DNA of 64,000 nt from Pacificoceanicola sp049803835 (GTDB lineage Bacteria; Pseudomonadota; Alphaproteobacteria; Rhodobacterales; Rhodobacteraceae), in the NCBI RefSeq assembly GCF_049803835.1, contig NZ_JBNAGK010000003.1:186001-250000 (forward strand), given 5' to 3'. Below, piece after piece: positions 41,212 to 49,953 of the stretch (positions are counted from its first letter, which is position 1; each line of letters opens with the position of its first letter). A model generated the notes under the pieces. It was not told the origin of the DNA and did not search any database. It saw only the letters and a program-made list of their open reading frames with translations. Both the position numbers and the translations under genes were made by a program.

Positions 41212-42219
41212 ATGACGACCATCACCCGCCGCCTCGCGCTGGCCTCGCTCAGCGCGCTCGCGCTCTCCGCTTCGCTGACGGGCGGCGCCTTTGCGCAGGA
41301 GAAGATCACCCTGCGCATGTCCACCCCGGCCTCCGAGACCGACCAGCGTTCCGTCGCGCTCGCCGAGGTCTTCGGCCCCGCCGTGGCCGAGTTCGCCACC
41401 TACGAGCCGCATTACAACGGATCGCTGATCGCGCAGGGTTCCGAGCTGGAGGCGATTGCCTCCGGGGACCTCGAAATGTCCATCGCCTCGGCGCAGGAAC
41501 TGGCGACGTTCTTCCCGGAGTTCTCCATCTTCGCAACGGGTTATGTGCATCAGGACGCGGCGCACCAGGTCCGTGTGTTCAATGATCCGCTGATGGACCC
41601 GTTCAAGCAGAAGGTCGAGGACGAGCTGGGCGTGAAGCTGCTGTCGGTGATGTACCTCGGCCGCCGTCACGTGAACCTGCGCCAGTCCAAGGAGGAGCTG
41701 ACGGTGATGACCCCGGCGGATCTGGCCGGTGTGAACCTGCGGATGCCGGGTTCGGATGCGTGGCAGTTCCTCGGCAAGGCGCTTGGCGCGAACCCGACGC
41801 CGATGTCCTTCACCGAGGTCTACACGGCGCTGTCGACGGGCTCCGTCGATGGTCAGGACAACCCGCTGCCGACGGTGGTGGACGCGAAGTTCTACGAGGT
41901 GACCAAGCAGATCGCGTTGACCTCGCACCTCGTCGACCTGAACTACATCGCCTTCTCGAAGGAGGTCTGGGACAAGCTGACCGCCGAGCAGCAGGCCGCG
42001 GTGCAGAAGGCTGCGGATGATGCCGCGCAGTCCGGGCGGGAGAAGCAGCTGGCCAAGGAAGAAGATCTGGTCTCCTTCCTCAAGGAGCAGGGTCTGGAGA
42101 TCTACGAGCCGGACCTGAAGGCGTTCCGCGAGCATGTGCAGAACGAATATGTCGGTTCCGAATTCGCGGCCAGCTGGCCTGAAGGTGTGCTCGAGAAGAT
42201 CAACGCGCTCGGCAACTGA
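41212..42219 (+). CDS. TRAP transporter substrate-binding protein (DctP family)
   Basis: A 335-residue periplasmic binding protein with a signal peptide ending at GGAFAQ (about 30; an RR pair near the start, TITRRLALASL, is compatible with Tat but lacks the full motif). The family arginine that binds carboxylates is in GVNLRMPGSDAW, and the TEVYTALSTGSVDGQDNPLPTV segment is diagnostic. The ligand is probably an organic acid. CTGGGAGGAGACATC is a strong ribosome site. dctQ and dctM follow after a pair of hairpins that likely keep the binding-protein message more abundant. Confidence 0.93.
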   Translation: MTTITRRLALASLSALALSASLTGGAFAQEKITLRMSTPASETDQRSVALAEVFGPAVAEFATYEPHYNGSLIAQGSELEAIASGDLEMSIASAQELATFFPEFSIFATGYVHQDAAHQVRVFNDPLMDPFKQKVEDELGVKLLSVMYLGRRHVNLRQSKEELTVMTPADLAGVNLRMPGSDAWQFLGKALGANPTPMSFTEVYTALSTGSVDGQDNPLPTVVDAKFYEVTKQIALTSHLVDLNYIAFSKEVWDKLTAEQQAAVQKAADDAAQSGREKQLAKEEDLVSFLKEQGLEIYEPDLKAFREHVQNEYVGSEFAASWPEGVLEKINALGN

Positions 42220-42228
42220 CGGAACGCT

Positions 42229-42285
42229 GTCCCGGGCCTGACCCGGGACCTCATCGACCGCTGAAGGCCCCGGTCCCGGGGCCTT
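42229..42285. terminator. Two intercistronic hairpins between dctP and dctQ
   Basis: GTCCCGGGcctgaCCCGGGAC (42229-42249) and AAGGCCCCGGtcCCGGGGCCTT (42264-42285) followed by CTTCG. They probably protect the dctP mRNA end and lower dctQM expression. Confidence 0.65.
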
Positions 42286-42305
42286 CTTCGCAATCGGAGG
42301 CGGGC

Positions 42306-42878
42306 ATGCAAAAGGCGATACACGGGGCAAAGGCGGTGGCCGAAGGGTTCGCCGCGCTGATGATGGCGCTGATGTTCGGCACGTTCATCCTCCAGGTGGC
42401 GGTGCGCTATACCGCGCGGCTGGAGTGGATCGCGGAGGCGGTGCCGCTGTTCGATCCCTCGCGCTATGGCTGGACGCTGGAATTCTGCCTCTTGCTTTGG
42501 GTCTGGATCGTGTTCTGGGGCAATGCGACCATCGTGCGCGAGCGCGATCACGTGACCTTCGATCTGCTTTACCTGTCGGTGAATCCAGCCCTGCGCAAGG
42601 GGTTCGCGGTGGTGGCCGGGGTGCTGATCTGCGCCGGGCTGCTGTGGTCGCTGGGGCCGACCTGGGAGAAGTTCTACGTGCTGCGGCTAAAGAAGACGGC
42701 CACGCTCTCGGCGGTTTTCGGAGACTGGATCCGGATGCGCGACATCTATTCGGTCTACGCCTTCTTCCTCGTCGCGGTGTCGCTGCGCTATGCGTATCGC
42801 GCCTTTCATGCGGCGCGGTTCGGTGCCGAAACTGACCTGCACGATTTCGACCAGCCGGGCGAGGGGACGGAGAAATGA
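42306..42878 (+). CDS. TRAP transporter small permease (DctQ family)
   Basis: A 190-residue membrane protein with four helices, the plan of the small TRAP subunit. The LEFCLLLWVWIVFWG stretch and the conserved E/H region ERDHVTFDLLY are typical. It bridges the binding protein and the large permease. The ATG at 42306 follows ATCGGAGGCGGGC. Its stop overlaps the dctM start by 4 bp. Confidence 0.9.
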   Translation: MQKAIHGAKAVAEGFAALMMALMFGTFILQVAVRYTARLEWIAEAVPLFDPSRYGWTLEFCLLLWVWIVFWGNATIVRERDHVTFDLLYLSVNPALRKGFAVVAGVLICAGLLWSLGPTWEKFYVLRLKKTATLSAVFGDWIRMRDIYSVYAFFLVAVSLRYAYRAFHAARFGAETDLHDFDQPGEGTEK

Positions 42879-44170
42879 GCCTCGAATTCACCCTCTGCCT
42901 GATCGCGCTGGTCGGCCTTGCGGCCATCGGCACGCCGATCGCCTATTCGATCCTGCTGTCGTCCTTCGTCTACCTGTTCATGGCGGGCCAGAGCATCGGC
43001 CTCGCGGGCAAGGTGCTGATGGACGGGCTCTACCAGAGCTTCATCCTGCTCGCCGTGCCGCTGTTCATCGTCGCGGCGAATATCATGAACGCCGGGACGA
43101 TTTCCGACCGGCTCTTGCGCTTCTGCATCGGTCTGGTGGGCCGGTTCAAGGGCGGGCTGGGCCACGTCAACGTGGTCGCCTCGCTGATCTTCTCGGGGAT
43201 GAGTGGTTCGGCGGTGGCGGATGCGGCGGGCATCGGCAAGATCATCATCGAGATGATGGTCAAGTCCGGCCATTACACGCGCGGCTATGCCGCCGCGATC
43301 ACCGCCGCCTCCGCGACCATCGGCCCGATCATCCCGCCGTCGATCCCGATGGTGCTTTATGCCCTCGTGTCCAACACCTCCATCGGCTACCTCTTCCTCG
43401 GTGGCATCATGCCGGGGCTGTTCATGGGCGTGGTGCTCATGGGGATGAACTGGTGGCTCTCGCATATCCGGCAATTCGGCACCGAGGACCCGGTGCCGCT
43501 GACGGAACTGCCGCAGCTCACTGTCCGCGCCTTCCCGGCGCTGCTCATGCCGGCGATCCTGCTCTACGGCATCTATGGCGGCGTCACGACCCCAACCGAA
43601 GCCGCCGCCGTCGCCGCCTTCTATGCGCTGCTGCTGGCGGCTTTCTTCTACCGCGCTCTCTCGCTCCGGGCTTTCTACGAAATTCTGGTTGAGAGCGCCC
43701 GCTCCTCGGCGGCGGTCGGCCTCGTCATCGGCGGCGCGCTGATCCTCAATTACATCGTGGCGTCGGAGAACATCCCGAACCTGATGGCGGGCTATCTCGT
43801 TGGCCTCGACGTCTCGCCGCTGATGTTCCTGCTGGCGGTCAACCTGCTGCTGCTGCTGCTTGGCTGCGTGCTCGATGCGACAACGATCATCCTCGTCATC
43901 ATCCCGCTGTTCCTGCCCGCCTGCCGCGAGCTTGGCATCGACCTGGTGCATTTCGGCGTCGTGGCGGTGGTCAACTGCATGATCGGCCTGATCACGCCGC
44001 CCTACGGCATCCTGCTCTTCGTCATCAACGCCGTGACCCGGATCCCGCTGGCCGAGATCATCCGCGAAGTCCTGCCCTTTCTCGCGGTCCTGCTCTTCGC
44101 CCTTCTGGCGCTGATCCTCGTGCCGGACATCGTCCTCTGGCTGCCCAGACAATTCGGCTACATCGGATAA
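42875..44170 (+). CDS. TRAP transporter large permease (DctM family)
   Basis: A 431-residue permease with about 12 membrane helices. Typical signatures are SGMSGSAVADAAGIGKIIIEMM, AAITAASATIGPIIPPSIPMV and the C-terminal PPYGILLFVIN. It is the sodium-coupled transport channel of the TRAP system with DctP and DctQ. It is complete. The composite extragenic element starts 17 bp after the stop. Confidence 0.94.
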   Translation: MSLEFTLCLIALVGLAAIGTPIAYSILLSSFVYLFMAGQSIGLAGKVLMDGLYQSFILLAVPLFIVAANIMNAGTISDRLLRFCIGLVGRFKGGLGHVNVVASLIFSGMSGSAVADAAGIGKIIIEMMVKSGHYTRGYAAAITAASATIGPIIPPSIPMVLYALVSNTSIGYLFLGGIMPGLFMGVVLMGMNWWLSHIRQFGTEDPVPLTELPQLTVRAFPALLMPAILLYGIYGGVTTPTEAAAVAAFYALLLAAFFYRALSLRAFYEILVESARSSAAVGLVIGGALILNYIVASENIPNLMAGYLVGLDVSPLMFLLAVNLLLLLLGCVLDATTIILVIIPLFLPACRELGIDLVHFGVVAVVNCMIGLITPPYGILLFVINAVTRIPLAEIIREVLPFLAVLLFALLALILVPDIVLWLPRQFGYIG

Positions 44171-44187
44171 AGGCGCAGCGCCCAGAC

Positions 44188-44264
44188 TTCTTTGGTCCAA
44201 AAATACCTGGGGGTTCCGGGGGCAAAGCCCCCGTAGCAAAATTTTGCCCCGACAAAATTTTCAC
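44188..44264. repeat. Composite extragenic element, second copy
   Basis: CTTCTTTGGTCCAAAAATACC (44188-44208), then GGGGGCaaaGCCCCC (about 44218-44232), then CAAAATTTTG-ccccga-CAAAATTTT (44237-44261). Same modules, order and orientation as at 7692-7778. It ends on the stop codon of the convergent gene at 44261 and likely ends both transcripts. Confidence 0.7.
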
Positions 44265-44575
44265 TCCGCCGGAGCAATCTCCAAAGTCTGCCTGAGTTTC
44301 CCCGTGGCCCTGTCGAAGATCAGGATCTGATTGCCTTCCGTCACGACCGCGTACCAGTCCGACCCTTGCGTATAGGCCGTGGCCACGGCGCCGGACGGCA
44401 GGGTGATCACCTCTGGCAGCGGGGCGCGGGCGTTGCTATAGCGGGACCAGATCAGGACAAGGATCAGCACGATCCCGGCGATCATCACCGCCGTGAGCAC
44501 CGTCACGAGCAGCCGCAGGAAGCGCAGCTGCGGCGGTTCCGGCAAGGTGTCCTCGGGGTCGACAGGAGCAGGCAT
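44261..44575 (-). CDS. DUF6476-like single-span membrane protein
   Basis: A 104-residue protein: proline-rich N-terminus, one membrane helix (about 22-47, LLVTVLTAVMIAGIVLILVL) and a small beta-rich C-terminal domain (GSDWYAVVTEGNQILIFDRA) that reads like part of a beta-propeller blade. I recall this Rhodobacterales family as DUF6476; no function is known. Its ATG (44573-44575) shares two bases with the ATG of the divergent RluA gene (44574-44576), so each gene's leader is the other's coding sequence. Confidence 0.75.
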   Translation of the reverse strand: MPAPVDPEDTLPEPPQLRFLRLLVTVLTAVMIAGIVLILVLIWSRYSNARAPLPEVITLPSGAVATAYTQGSDWYAVVTEGNQILIFDRATGKLRQTLEIAPAE

Positions 44576-45599
44576 GGCACAGATTTCCGTCACGATCGCG
44601 GCCAACCCGCCGCCGCGTCTTGATAAGGCGCTTGCCCGGGATGTGCCAGAGGAAGCGTCGCTGTCGCGCACCCGGCTGGCCCGGCTGATCGCCGAGGGGG
44701 CGGTGACGCGCGACGGCGTGGTGCTGGACAACCCCAAGGCCGCCGTGGCGGAGGGCGATGTGATCGACATCGACGTGCCTCAGGCGCAGGAGTATGACGT
44801 CACGCCGCAGGCGATCCCGCTCGACATCGTCCATGATGATGATGCGCTGATCGTGGTGAACAAGCCGGCGGGCATGGTGGTGCATCCCGCGCCGGGCACG
44901 CCCGACGGCACGTTGGTCAATGCTTTGCTGCACCATTTCGATGGTGATCTATCCGGCGTCGGTGGGGAGAAGCGTCCGGGCATCGTGCACCGGATCGACA
45001 AGGACACCAGCGGGCTGCTGGTGGTGGCGAAGTCGGACAAGGCGCATCACGGTCTGGCGAAACAGTTCGAGAAACACACCGCGCAGCGGGCCTATCTGGC
45101 GCTGGTGCATGGGGTGCCAGACCGGGGCGATCCGCGTCTGCTCGGGACGCGCGGCGTCTCGGCGGGGGCGGGTGGCGAGATCACCATCACAAGCGGCCTC
45201 GCCCGGCACAAGACCGACCGGCAGAAGCAGGCGGTGTATTTCGACGGGCAGGGGCGGCATGCGATCACCCATGCCCGGGTGCTGGAGGTCTTCGGCACCC
45301 CGCCGACGCTCAGCCTCGTCGAATGCCGTCTGGAGACTGGCCGGACGCATCAGATCCGCGTGCACATGGCCCATGCCGGGCACGGTCTGATCGGCGATCC
45401 GGTCTACGGCGGGCGGCGCAAGCTCTCGGCGAAGGCCCTGAGCGAGGCGGCCATGGCGGCGGCGAGCGGCTTCGACCGGCAGGCGCTGCACGCGGCGGAA
45501 CTGGGTTTCGTGCATCCGGTGAGCGGCGAGGCGATGCTGTTCCAGGCGCCTCTGCCGGAGGATATGGCCGACCTTCTGGCCGTGCTCAGGGGCGCGTGA
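44574..45599 (+). CDS. RluA/RluD-like 23S rRNA pseudouridine synthase
   Basis: A 341-residue pseudouridine synthase. An S4 RNA-binding domain comes first (RLDKALARDVPEEASLSRT to about residue 75), then the RluA catalytic domain with the active Asp in IVHRIDKDTSGLLVVA. It modifies uridines in large-subunit rRNA; the S4 domain suggests the RluC/RluD branch. AGGAG lies 8 bp before the ATG, inside the divergent DUF6476-like gene. In Alphaproteobacteria this gene is often followed by rpoH; here a DUF4386 gene lies between them, and the 3' ends overlap by 14 bp. Confidence 0.9.
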   Translation: MAQISVTIAANPPPRLDKALARDVPEEASLSRTRLARLIAEGAVTRDGVVLDNPKAAVAEGDVIDIDVPQAQEYDVTPQAIPLDIVHDDDALIVVNKPAGMVVHPAPGTPDGTLVNALLHHFDGDLSGVGGEKRPGIVHRIDKDTSGLLVVAKSDKAHHGLAKQFEKHTAQRAYLALVHGVPDRGDPRLLGTRGVSAGAGGEITITSGLARHKTDRQKQAVYFDGQGRHAITHARVLEVFGTPPTLSLVECRLETGRTHQIRVHMAHAGHGLIGDPVYGGRRKLSAKALSEAAMAAASGFDRQALHAAELGFVHPVSGEAMLFQAPLPEDMADLLAVLRGA

Positions 45600-46239
45600 T
45601 CCGTCCGGCGATCAGCAGCCAGAGTGCGAGCGCGCTCTCTGACAGCATCGGGATGACATAGGCGATCTGCATCGGTTCGGTGAGCGCCGGTGCGGCGAGG
45701 CGGGTCAGGCCGCCCGCGATGTAGACGAGGCCCGAAAGGCCGATCCCGGCGAGGATGACCTGCGGCACGCCCGCCGCCTTGCACAAAAGCCAGGCCATGA
45801 TGAGGCTGTTCAGCCCGAAGAAGATCAGGCCGATGTCATAGCCGATCCCGTGCATCCGGGTGAGGAGCATGGCGGTGTCCGGCTGTGTCTCCAGCGCCAG
45901 AGGCACCCCGGCCAGCAGCACGAGGCCCATGGCGATCAGCGCCGCCTGCATCAGGCGCAGCACCATCGCGGCACGGGCGAGGGGTTCGGAGACAGGCCGG
46001 AGCAGGGTGAAGAAGATCAGCGCCAACGCAACGTCGGCAAGGATCATCGCGAGGTCGGCGAGCAGCGACAGGCGGAAGGTCGGCAGATGCGCGGCGAGGG
46101 TCTCGGCGGAGCCGAGGATCGGACCGCGCAGCAGCAGTTCGGCACTCAGCCCGCACAGGATGATGAGGACATAGAGTGCCCCGGCGGTGCGGGGCAGGGC
46201 GAAAGCGGGACTGTGCGGCAGGGCGGTGGTCGTGTGCAT
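45586..46239 (-). CDS. DUF4386 domain-containing membrane protein
   Basis: A 217-residue protein with six membrane helices and the family start TAGALYVLIILCGLSAELLLRGPILG. DUF4386 proteins are widespread, of unknown function. It is convergent with the RluA gene (14-bp overlap) and divergent from rpoH, interrupting the usual rluA-rpoH neighbourhood. AAAGGTCTCAAAG precedes the ATG. Confidence 0.83.
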   Translation of the reverse strand: MHTTTALPHSPAFALPRTAGALYVLIILCGLSAELLLRGPILGSAETLAAHLPTFRLSLLADLAMILADVALALIFFTLLRPVSEPLARAAMVLRLMQAALIAMGLVLLAGVPLALETQPDTAMLLTRMHGIGYDIGLIFFGLNSLIMAWLLCKAAGVPQVILAGIGLSGLVYIAGGLTRLAAPALTEPMQIAYVIPMLSESALALWLLIAGRITRP

Positions 46240-46614
46240 CTTTGAGACCTTTCGGCGGCTGTGTCGGTATGGTTGACTTTAGGTCATGCGAGGATGTATG
46301 GTAATTGGCCAATTTGGCATGGTGCGCATACGGGTATGCATGGATTTCAAGGATGCAAAGCTCCGTGAAAACGATGAAACATGGGATCAATCGACGGAGT
46401 TTTCGCGTAACCCCGTTGTAACGACTGCGCAGGTAGGGAAACGTCACCGTTTTTCGGCCCGGATCGGGCACCAGCGCAGAGGACTTGCCCCGGCCGATAC
46501 GGGCCGGCGTGACAAATGTTAACGGAAACACCGGGAAGGGTTGAAACCCCGCACCGGGCTTCCCATCTGGATGTTAAGCGCCGTAACATTCGGCGGCCCA
46601 TGAGGGAGAGTAAC
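46240..46614. other. rpoH leader and divergent promoter region
   Basis: No gene is seen in this 375-bp gap. It contains a possible sigma-70 promoter (TTGACT 46272-46277, 18 bp, TATGGT 46296-46301), the perfect palindrome AATTGGCCAATT (46302-46313) and the inverted repeat GCATACggGTATGC (46326-46339). The sigma-32 type promoter just before rpoH is listed separately. Confidence 0.5.
46540..46568 (+). promoter_or_regulatory. Sigma-32-type promoter of rpoH
   Basis: TTGAAA (46540-46545), 16 bp, CCCATCT (46562-46568) matches the heat-shock sigma consensus TTGAAA-N11-16-CCCATNT. It lies about 47 bp before the rpoH start, so rpoH probably amplifies its own expression. Confidence 0.65.
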
Positions 46615-47511
46615 ATGAGCAACTATGCCAATCTGCCGGCCCCGTCGCCGGAAGCGGGTCTGAGCCGGTACTTGCAGGAAATCCGCAAGTTCCCGCTGCT
46701 CGAACCGGAAGAGGAATACATGCTGGCCAAGCGCTGGGTCGAGAACGAGGACACCGAGGCGGCGCACCGGATGGTCACGTCGCACCTGCGGCTCGCGGCG
46801 AAGATCGCCATGGGCTATCGTGGCTACGGCCTGCCGCAGGCGGAGGTGATCTCGGAGGCGAACGTCGGCCTGATGCAGGCGGTCAAGCGCTTCGACCCGG
46901 AAAAGGGTTTCCGGCTGGCCACTTATGCCATGTGGTGGATCCGGGCGTCGATCCAGGAATATATCCTGCGATCGTGGTCCCTGGTGAAGCTCGGCACGAC
47001 CTCGGCGCAGAAGAAGCTGTTCTTCAACCTGCGCAAGGCGAAGGCGCGGATCGGTGCGCTGGAGGAGGGTGACCTTCGTCCGGAACACGTCGCGCGCATC
47101 GCCACCGACCTCGGCGTGACCGAGGACGAGGTCATCAGCATGAACCGCCGCATGTCCGGCGGCGACGCCTCGCTCAATGCCACCGTCGGCAGCGAGGGCG
47201 AGGGCACCATGCAATGGCAGGACTGGCTGGAAGACGAGGATGCCGACCAGGCGGGCGATTATGCCGAGCGCGACGAGCTGGACGCGCGGCGGGCGCTGCT
47301 GGTGCAAGCGATGGAAGTGCTGAACGAGCGAGAGAAGGACATCCTGACCCAGCGCCGTCTGGCGGATCAGCCGGTGACGTTGGAGGACCTGTCGAGCGTC
47401 TACGACGTGAGCCGCGAGCGTATCCGGCAGATCGAGGTCCGAGCCTTCGAGAAGTTGCAGAACCGGATGCGCGAGCTTGCCTCCAAGCAGGGCCTGTTGA
47501 CCGAAGCGTGA
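46615..47511 (+). CDS. rpoH: RNA polymerase sigma-32 factor
   Basis: A 298-residue heat-shock sigma factor. Region 2 includes SHLRLAAKIAMGYRGYGLP, the core-binding GLMQAVKRFDPEKGFRLATYAMWWI, and the RpoH box (TTSAQKKLFFNLRKAKARIG), which separates RpoH from other sigma-70 members. Region 4 ends SRERIRQIEVRAFEKLQNRM. GGGAGAGTAAC precedes the ATG. It has a probable self-recognised promoter and a strong terminator after the stop. Rhodobacterales often carry two RpoH proteins; which one this is cannot be settled here. Confidence 0.95.
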   Translation: MSNYANLPAPSPEAGLSRYLQEIRKFPLLEPEEEYMLAKRWVENEDTEAAHRMVTSHLRLAAKIAMGYRGYGLPQAEVISEANVGLMQAVKRFDPEKGFRLATYAMWWIRASIQEYILRSWSLVKLGTTSAQKKLFFNLRKAKARIGALEEGDLRPEHVARIATDLGVTEDEVISMNRRMSGGDASLNATVGSEGEGTMQWQDWLEDEDADQAGDYAERDELDARRALLVQAMEVLNEREKDILTQRRLADQPVTLEDLSSVYDVSRERIRQIEVRAFEKLQNRMRELASKQGLLTEA

Positions 47512-47550
47512 CGGGCGCTGCCTCGAACTGGTAACGAGTTTTCCCTCCCG

Positions 47551-47582
47551 ACCCCCGGGCCAGCGATGGCGCGGGGGTTTTT
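47551..47582 (+). terminator. rpoH terminator
   Basis: ACCCCCGgGCC..GGCgCGGGGGT forms a GC stem followed by TTTTT (about 47578-47582). It is about 40 bp after the stop codon. Confidence 0.85.
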
Positions 47583-47654
47583 CGTGTCTCGGGGCTTGCA
47601 GGCCCCGGCCCGGGGCGGCAGGGTGCGAGCGGTAACATCCGGGGAGGCAAGGCA

Positions 47655-48638
47655 ATGGCAGATCACGTGCGTTGGGGCATCATGGGGGCGGCGAAGTTCG
47701 CCCGCGAGCACATGGGTCCGGCGATCCACATGGCGCGGCGCGGGGAACTGGTGGCGCTGGCGACGTCCAGTGCGGAGAAGGCGGCGCCCTTCGTCGAGCG
47801 GGTGCCGGGGCTGCGGGTGCTGCCCTCCGACGACGACTACGCGGCGCTGATCTCCGATCCGGACGTGGATGCGATCTACATCCCGCTGCCCAATCACCTG
47901 CATGTGCCGTTTGCGCTGAAGGCGGTGGCGGCGGGCAAGCACGTGTTGGTGGAGAAGCCGCTGGCGATGACGGCGGAAGGCTTCGATCCGCTGATCGCGG
48001 CCCGCGATGCACAGCGCGTGCTGGCCGCCGAGGCCTACATGATCGTGCACCATCCCCAGTGGCACAAGGCGCGGGAGCTGGTGCAGGGCGGCGAGATCGG
48101 CAAGCTGGTGCGGGTGTCGGGAGCGTTCTCCTATGACAACAGGGCGGAAACCGGCAACATCCGCAACAGGCCGGAGACCGGCGGCGGCGCGATCCCGGAC
48201 ATCGGGGTGTATATCTACGGCGCGACCCGCTTTGTCACGGGCGAGGAACCGGAAGCGATCCTGAGTACGCAGATCGAGCGCGAGAACGGCGTGGACGTGT
48301 GGAGCCACATCACCGCGCGGTTCCCGTCGTTCCATTACACCGGCGTGGTGTCGATGCGGATGATGCCCTGGCAGGATGTGACCTTCCACGGCGAGAAGGG
48401 GCTGATCCGGCTCACCGCGCCATTCAATGCGCAGGTCTACGGCGAGGCGCGGATCGAGCTGTACCGGATGGGTTTCGAGACTGTCGAATGGCGCTTCCCG
48501 GCGGACAATCACTATGTCCACCAGGTCGAGGCGTTCAACGCGAGCGTTCTGGACGGCGTGGACTATCCCTGTCCGCTGGAGTTCTCGCGCGGCACGCAGG
48601 CGATGATCGACATGGTCTGGGCGAAGGACAAGGCGTAG
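47655..48638 (+). CDS. Gfo/Idh/MocA family oxidoreductase
   Basis: A 327-residue NAD(P)-dependent dehydrogenase. The Rossmann motif is GIMGAAKFAREHMGPA (an alanine in place of the second glycine-rich position is tolerated), the family motif VLVEKPLAM is present near residue 100, and the C-terminal domain has the GGGAIPDIGVYIYGATRFV substrate segment. Members oxidise sugars, inositols or related alcohols; substrate unknown. The ATG at 47655 has GGGGAGGCAAGGCA upstream. It stands alone after rpoH. Confidence 0.88.
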   Translation: MADHVRWGIMGAAKFAREHMGPAIHMARRGELVALATSSAEKAAPFVERVPGLRVLPSDDDYAALISDPDVDAIYIPLPNHLHVPFALKAVAAGKHVLVEKPLAMTAEGFDPLIAARDAQRVLAAEAYMIVHHPQWHKARELVQGGEIGKLVRVSGAFSYDNRAETGNIRNRPETGGGAIPDIGVYIYGATRFVTGEEPEAILSTQIERENGVDVWSHITARFPSFHYTGVVSMRMMPWQDVTFHGEKGLIRLTAPFNAQVYGEARIELYRMGFETVEWRFPADNHYVHQVEAFNASVLDGVDYPCPLEFSRGTQAMIDMVWAKDKA

Positions 48639-48711
48639 GACCGGGCCAGGACCCGTCGGCGGGTCTCGCAATGTCCTTCGAAGGACACTGCGCCCGGCCT
48701 CACGGGTGCGT

Positions 48712-49671
48712 TCAGAGGGTGATGACGATCTTGCCGGTGGACTTGCGGCTGCGCATCAACTCCATGCCGTCGAGTGCCTGATCGAGCGGCAGGACGTGGC
48801 TGACGTGCGGATGCAGGCGGCCCTCGGCATGCCATTTGAGCAATTGCGCGAGGGAGTCCGTCAGGACCTTGGGTTTGAAGGCGAGGTAGCCGCCCCAGTA
48901 GAGGCCCATGACCGAGAGGTTCTTCACCAGCAGGTGGTTCGCCTTGATCTGCGGCACCTCGCCAGAGGCGAAGCCGATGGTCAGGATGCGACCCTCGGGT
49001 TTGCAGGAGCGGAAGGCTGCGGTGAACTGCTCGCCGCCGACAGCGTCATAGACCACGTCACAGCCGCCGAGCGCCTTCATCTCCGCACGGATGTCCTGTG
49101 TGGCGGCGTCGATCAGGTGGTCGGCGCCGGCTTGGCGGGCGACCTGGAGCTTGTCGGCGCCACGGGCACAGGCGACGACCCGCGCCCTCATCAGCTTGCC
49201 GATCTCCACCGCCGTCAGGCCGACACCGCCGGCAGCGCCAAGCACCAGAAGGGTCTCCCCGGGTTGCAGGCGGGCCCGGTGGTCAAGCGCAAGGTGACTC
49301 GTGCCATAGGCGATCTGAAATGCCGCTGCGGTTGTGAAATCCATCGAGTCCGGCAGGTGAACCGCCCGGTCCGCGGAAAAACAACCTGTTTCCGCAAGGC
49401 CCCCTTGACCGCCATAGACGGCAACCCGGTCACCGGGGGCGAATCCGCTCACGCCGTCCCCCAGCGCATCGACCGTCCCGGCGACCTCCATGCCCATGAT
49501 GAAGGGCAGCGGCGGCGTGTCCTGGTAGGTGCCCTTCAGCATCAATAAATCCGCAAAATTCAAACCACATGAAGCGATTCTCAGGCGGATCTCGCCACGC
49601 CCCGGAACGGGTTCCGGACGCTCCGTCAGGGTGGGGGGGGAATCGTGTGACGTGAGGTAAAGTGCGCGCAT
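48712..49671 (-). CDS. Zinc-independent alcohol dehydrogenase/quinone oxidoreductase family (MDR)
   Basis: A 319-residue medium-chain reductase of the quinone oxidoreductase branch. The N-terminal GroES-like domain has GLNFADLLMLKGTY and PFIMGMEVAG, and the NADPH site is LVLGAAGGVGLTAVEIGKL. No zinc-binding cysteine cluster is seen. It probably reduces quinones or enones. GGAGACCTC precedes the ATG at 49671. An inverted repeat ATACC-N11-GGTAT (49729-49749) lies upstream between this gene and the divergent XRE regulator. Confidence 0.88.
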   Translation of the reverse strand: MRALYLTSHDSPPTLTERPEPVPGRGEIRLRIASCGLNFADLLMLKGTYQDTPPLPFIMGMEVAGTVDALGDGVSGFAPGDRVAVYGGQGGLAETGCFSADRAVHLPDSMDFTTAAAFQIAYGTSHLALDHRARLQPGETLLVLGAAGGVGLTAVEIGKLMRARVVACARGADKLQVARQAGADHLIDAATQDIRAEMKALGGCDVVYDAVGGEQFTAAFRSCKPEGRILTIGFASGEVPQIKANHLLVKNLSVMGLYWGGYLAFKPKVLTDSLAQLLKWHAEGRLHPHVSHVLPLDQALDGMELMRSRKSTGKIVITL

Positions 49672-49728
49672 GAGGTCTCCGTTTCTTTCGGGGGAGTTTC
49701 CGCATACAGGGCATATATTCAAGTGGGT

Positions 49729-49749
49729 ATACCTGTTTTCAAAAGGTAT
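49729..49749. promoter_or_regulatory. Inverted repeat ATACC-N11-GGTAT
   Basis: ATACC (49729-49733) and GGTAT (49745-49749), the first also part of GGTATACC (49726-49733). It lies 58 bp before the quinone-oxidoreductase start in the 282-bp gap shared with the XRE gene. A candidate operator, without further support. Confidence 0.35.
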
Positions 49750-49953
49750 ATATGACGGCGGTTCATGCAACTTAACAGCGAATTGAGCGCAAGTTTACCA
49801 TCATCGCAGGTTCTTCCTTCTTGATTTGTTATAGTTGTATGATGTACTGAAATGCGGATAATTCCGTGTAAGGCGCGATTGGACCAGCCCTCGGGCTAAC
49901 TGTCTTGCCGTGCCGGTGGGTTGGTCGGGCGAAAATAGAATAGGACTTGAAAA

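Noticed and set aside
39868..42330. 820-codon minus-strand frame across the desaturase and dctP
   Set aside because: It covers two plus-strand genes with clear motifs and has no family match of its own.
46286..46522. Small plus-strand frame in the rpoH leader
   Set aside because: No ribosome site, no recognisable product; the DNA carries promoter-like and palindromic signals instead.
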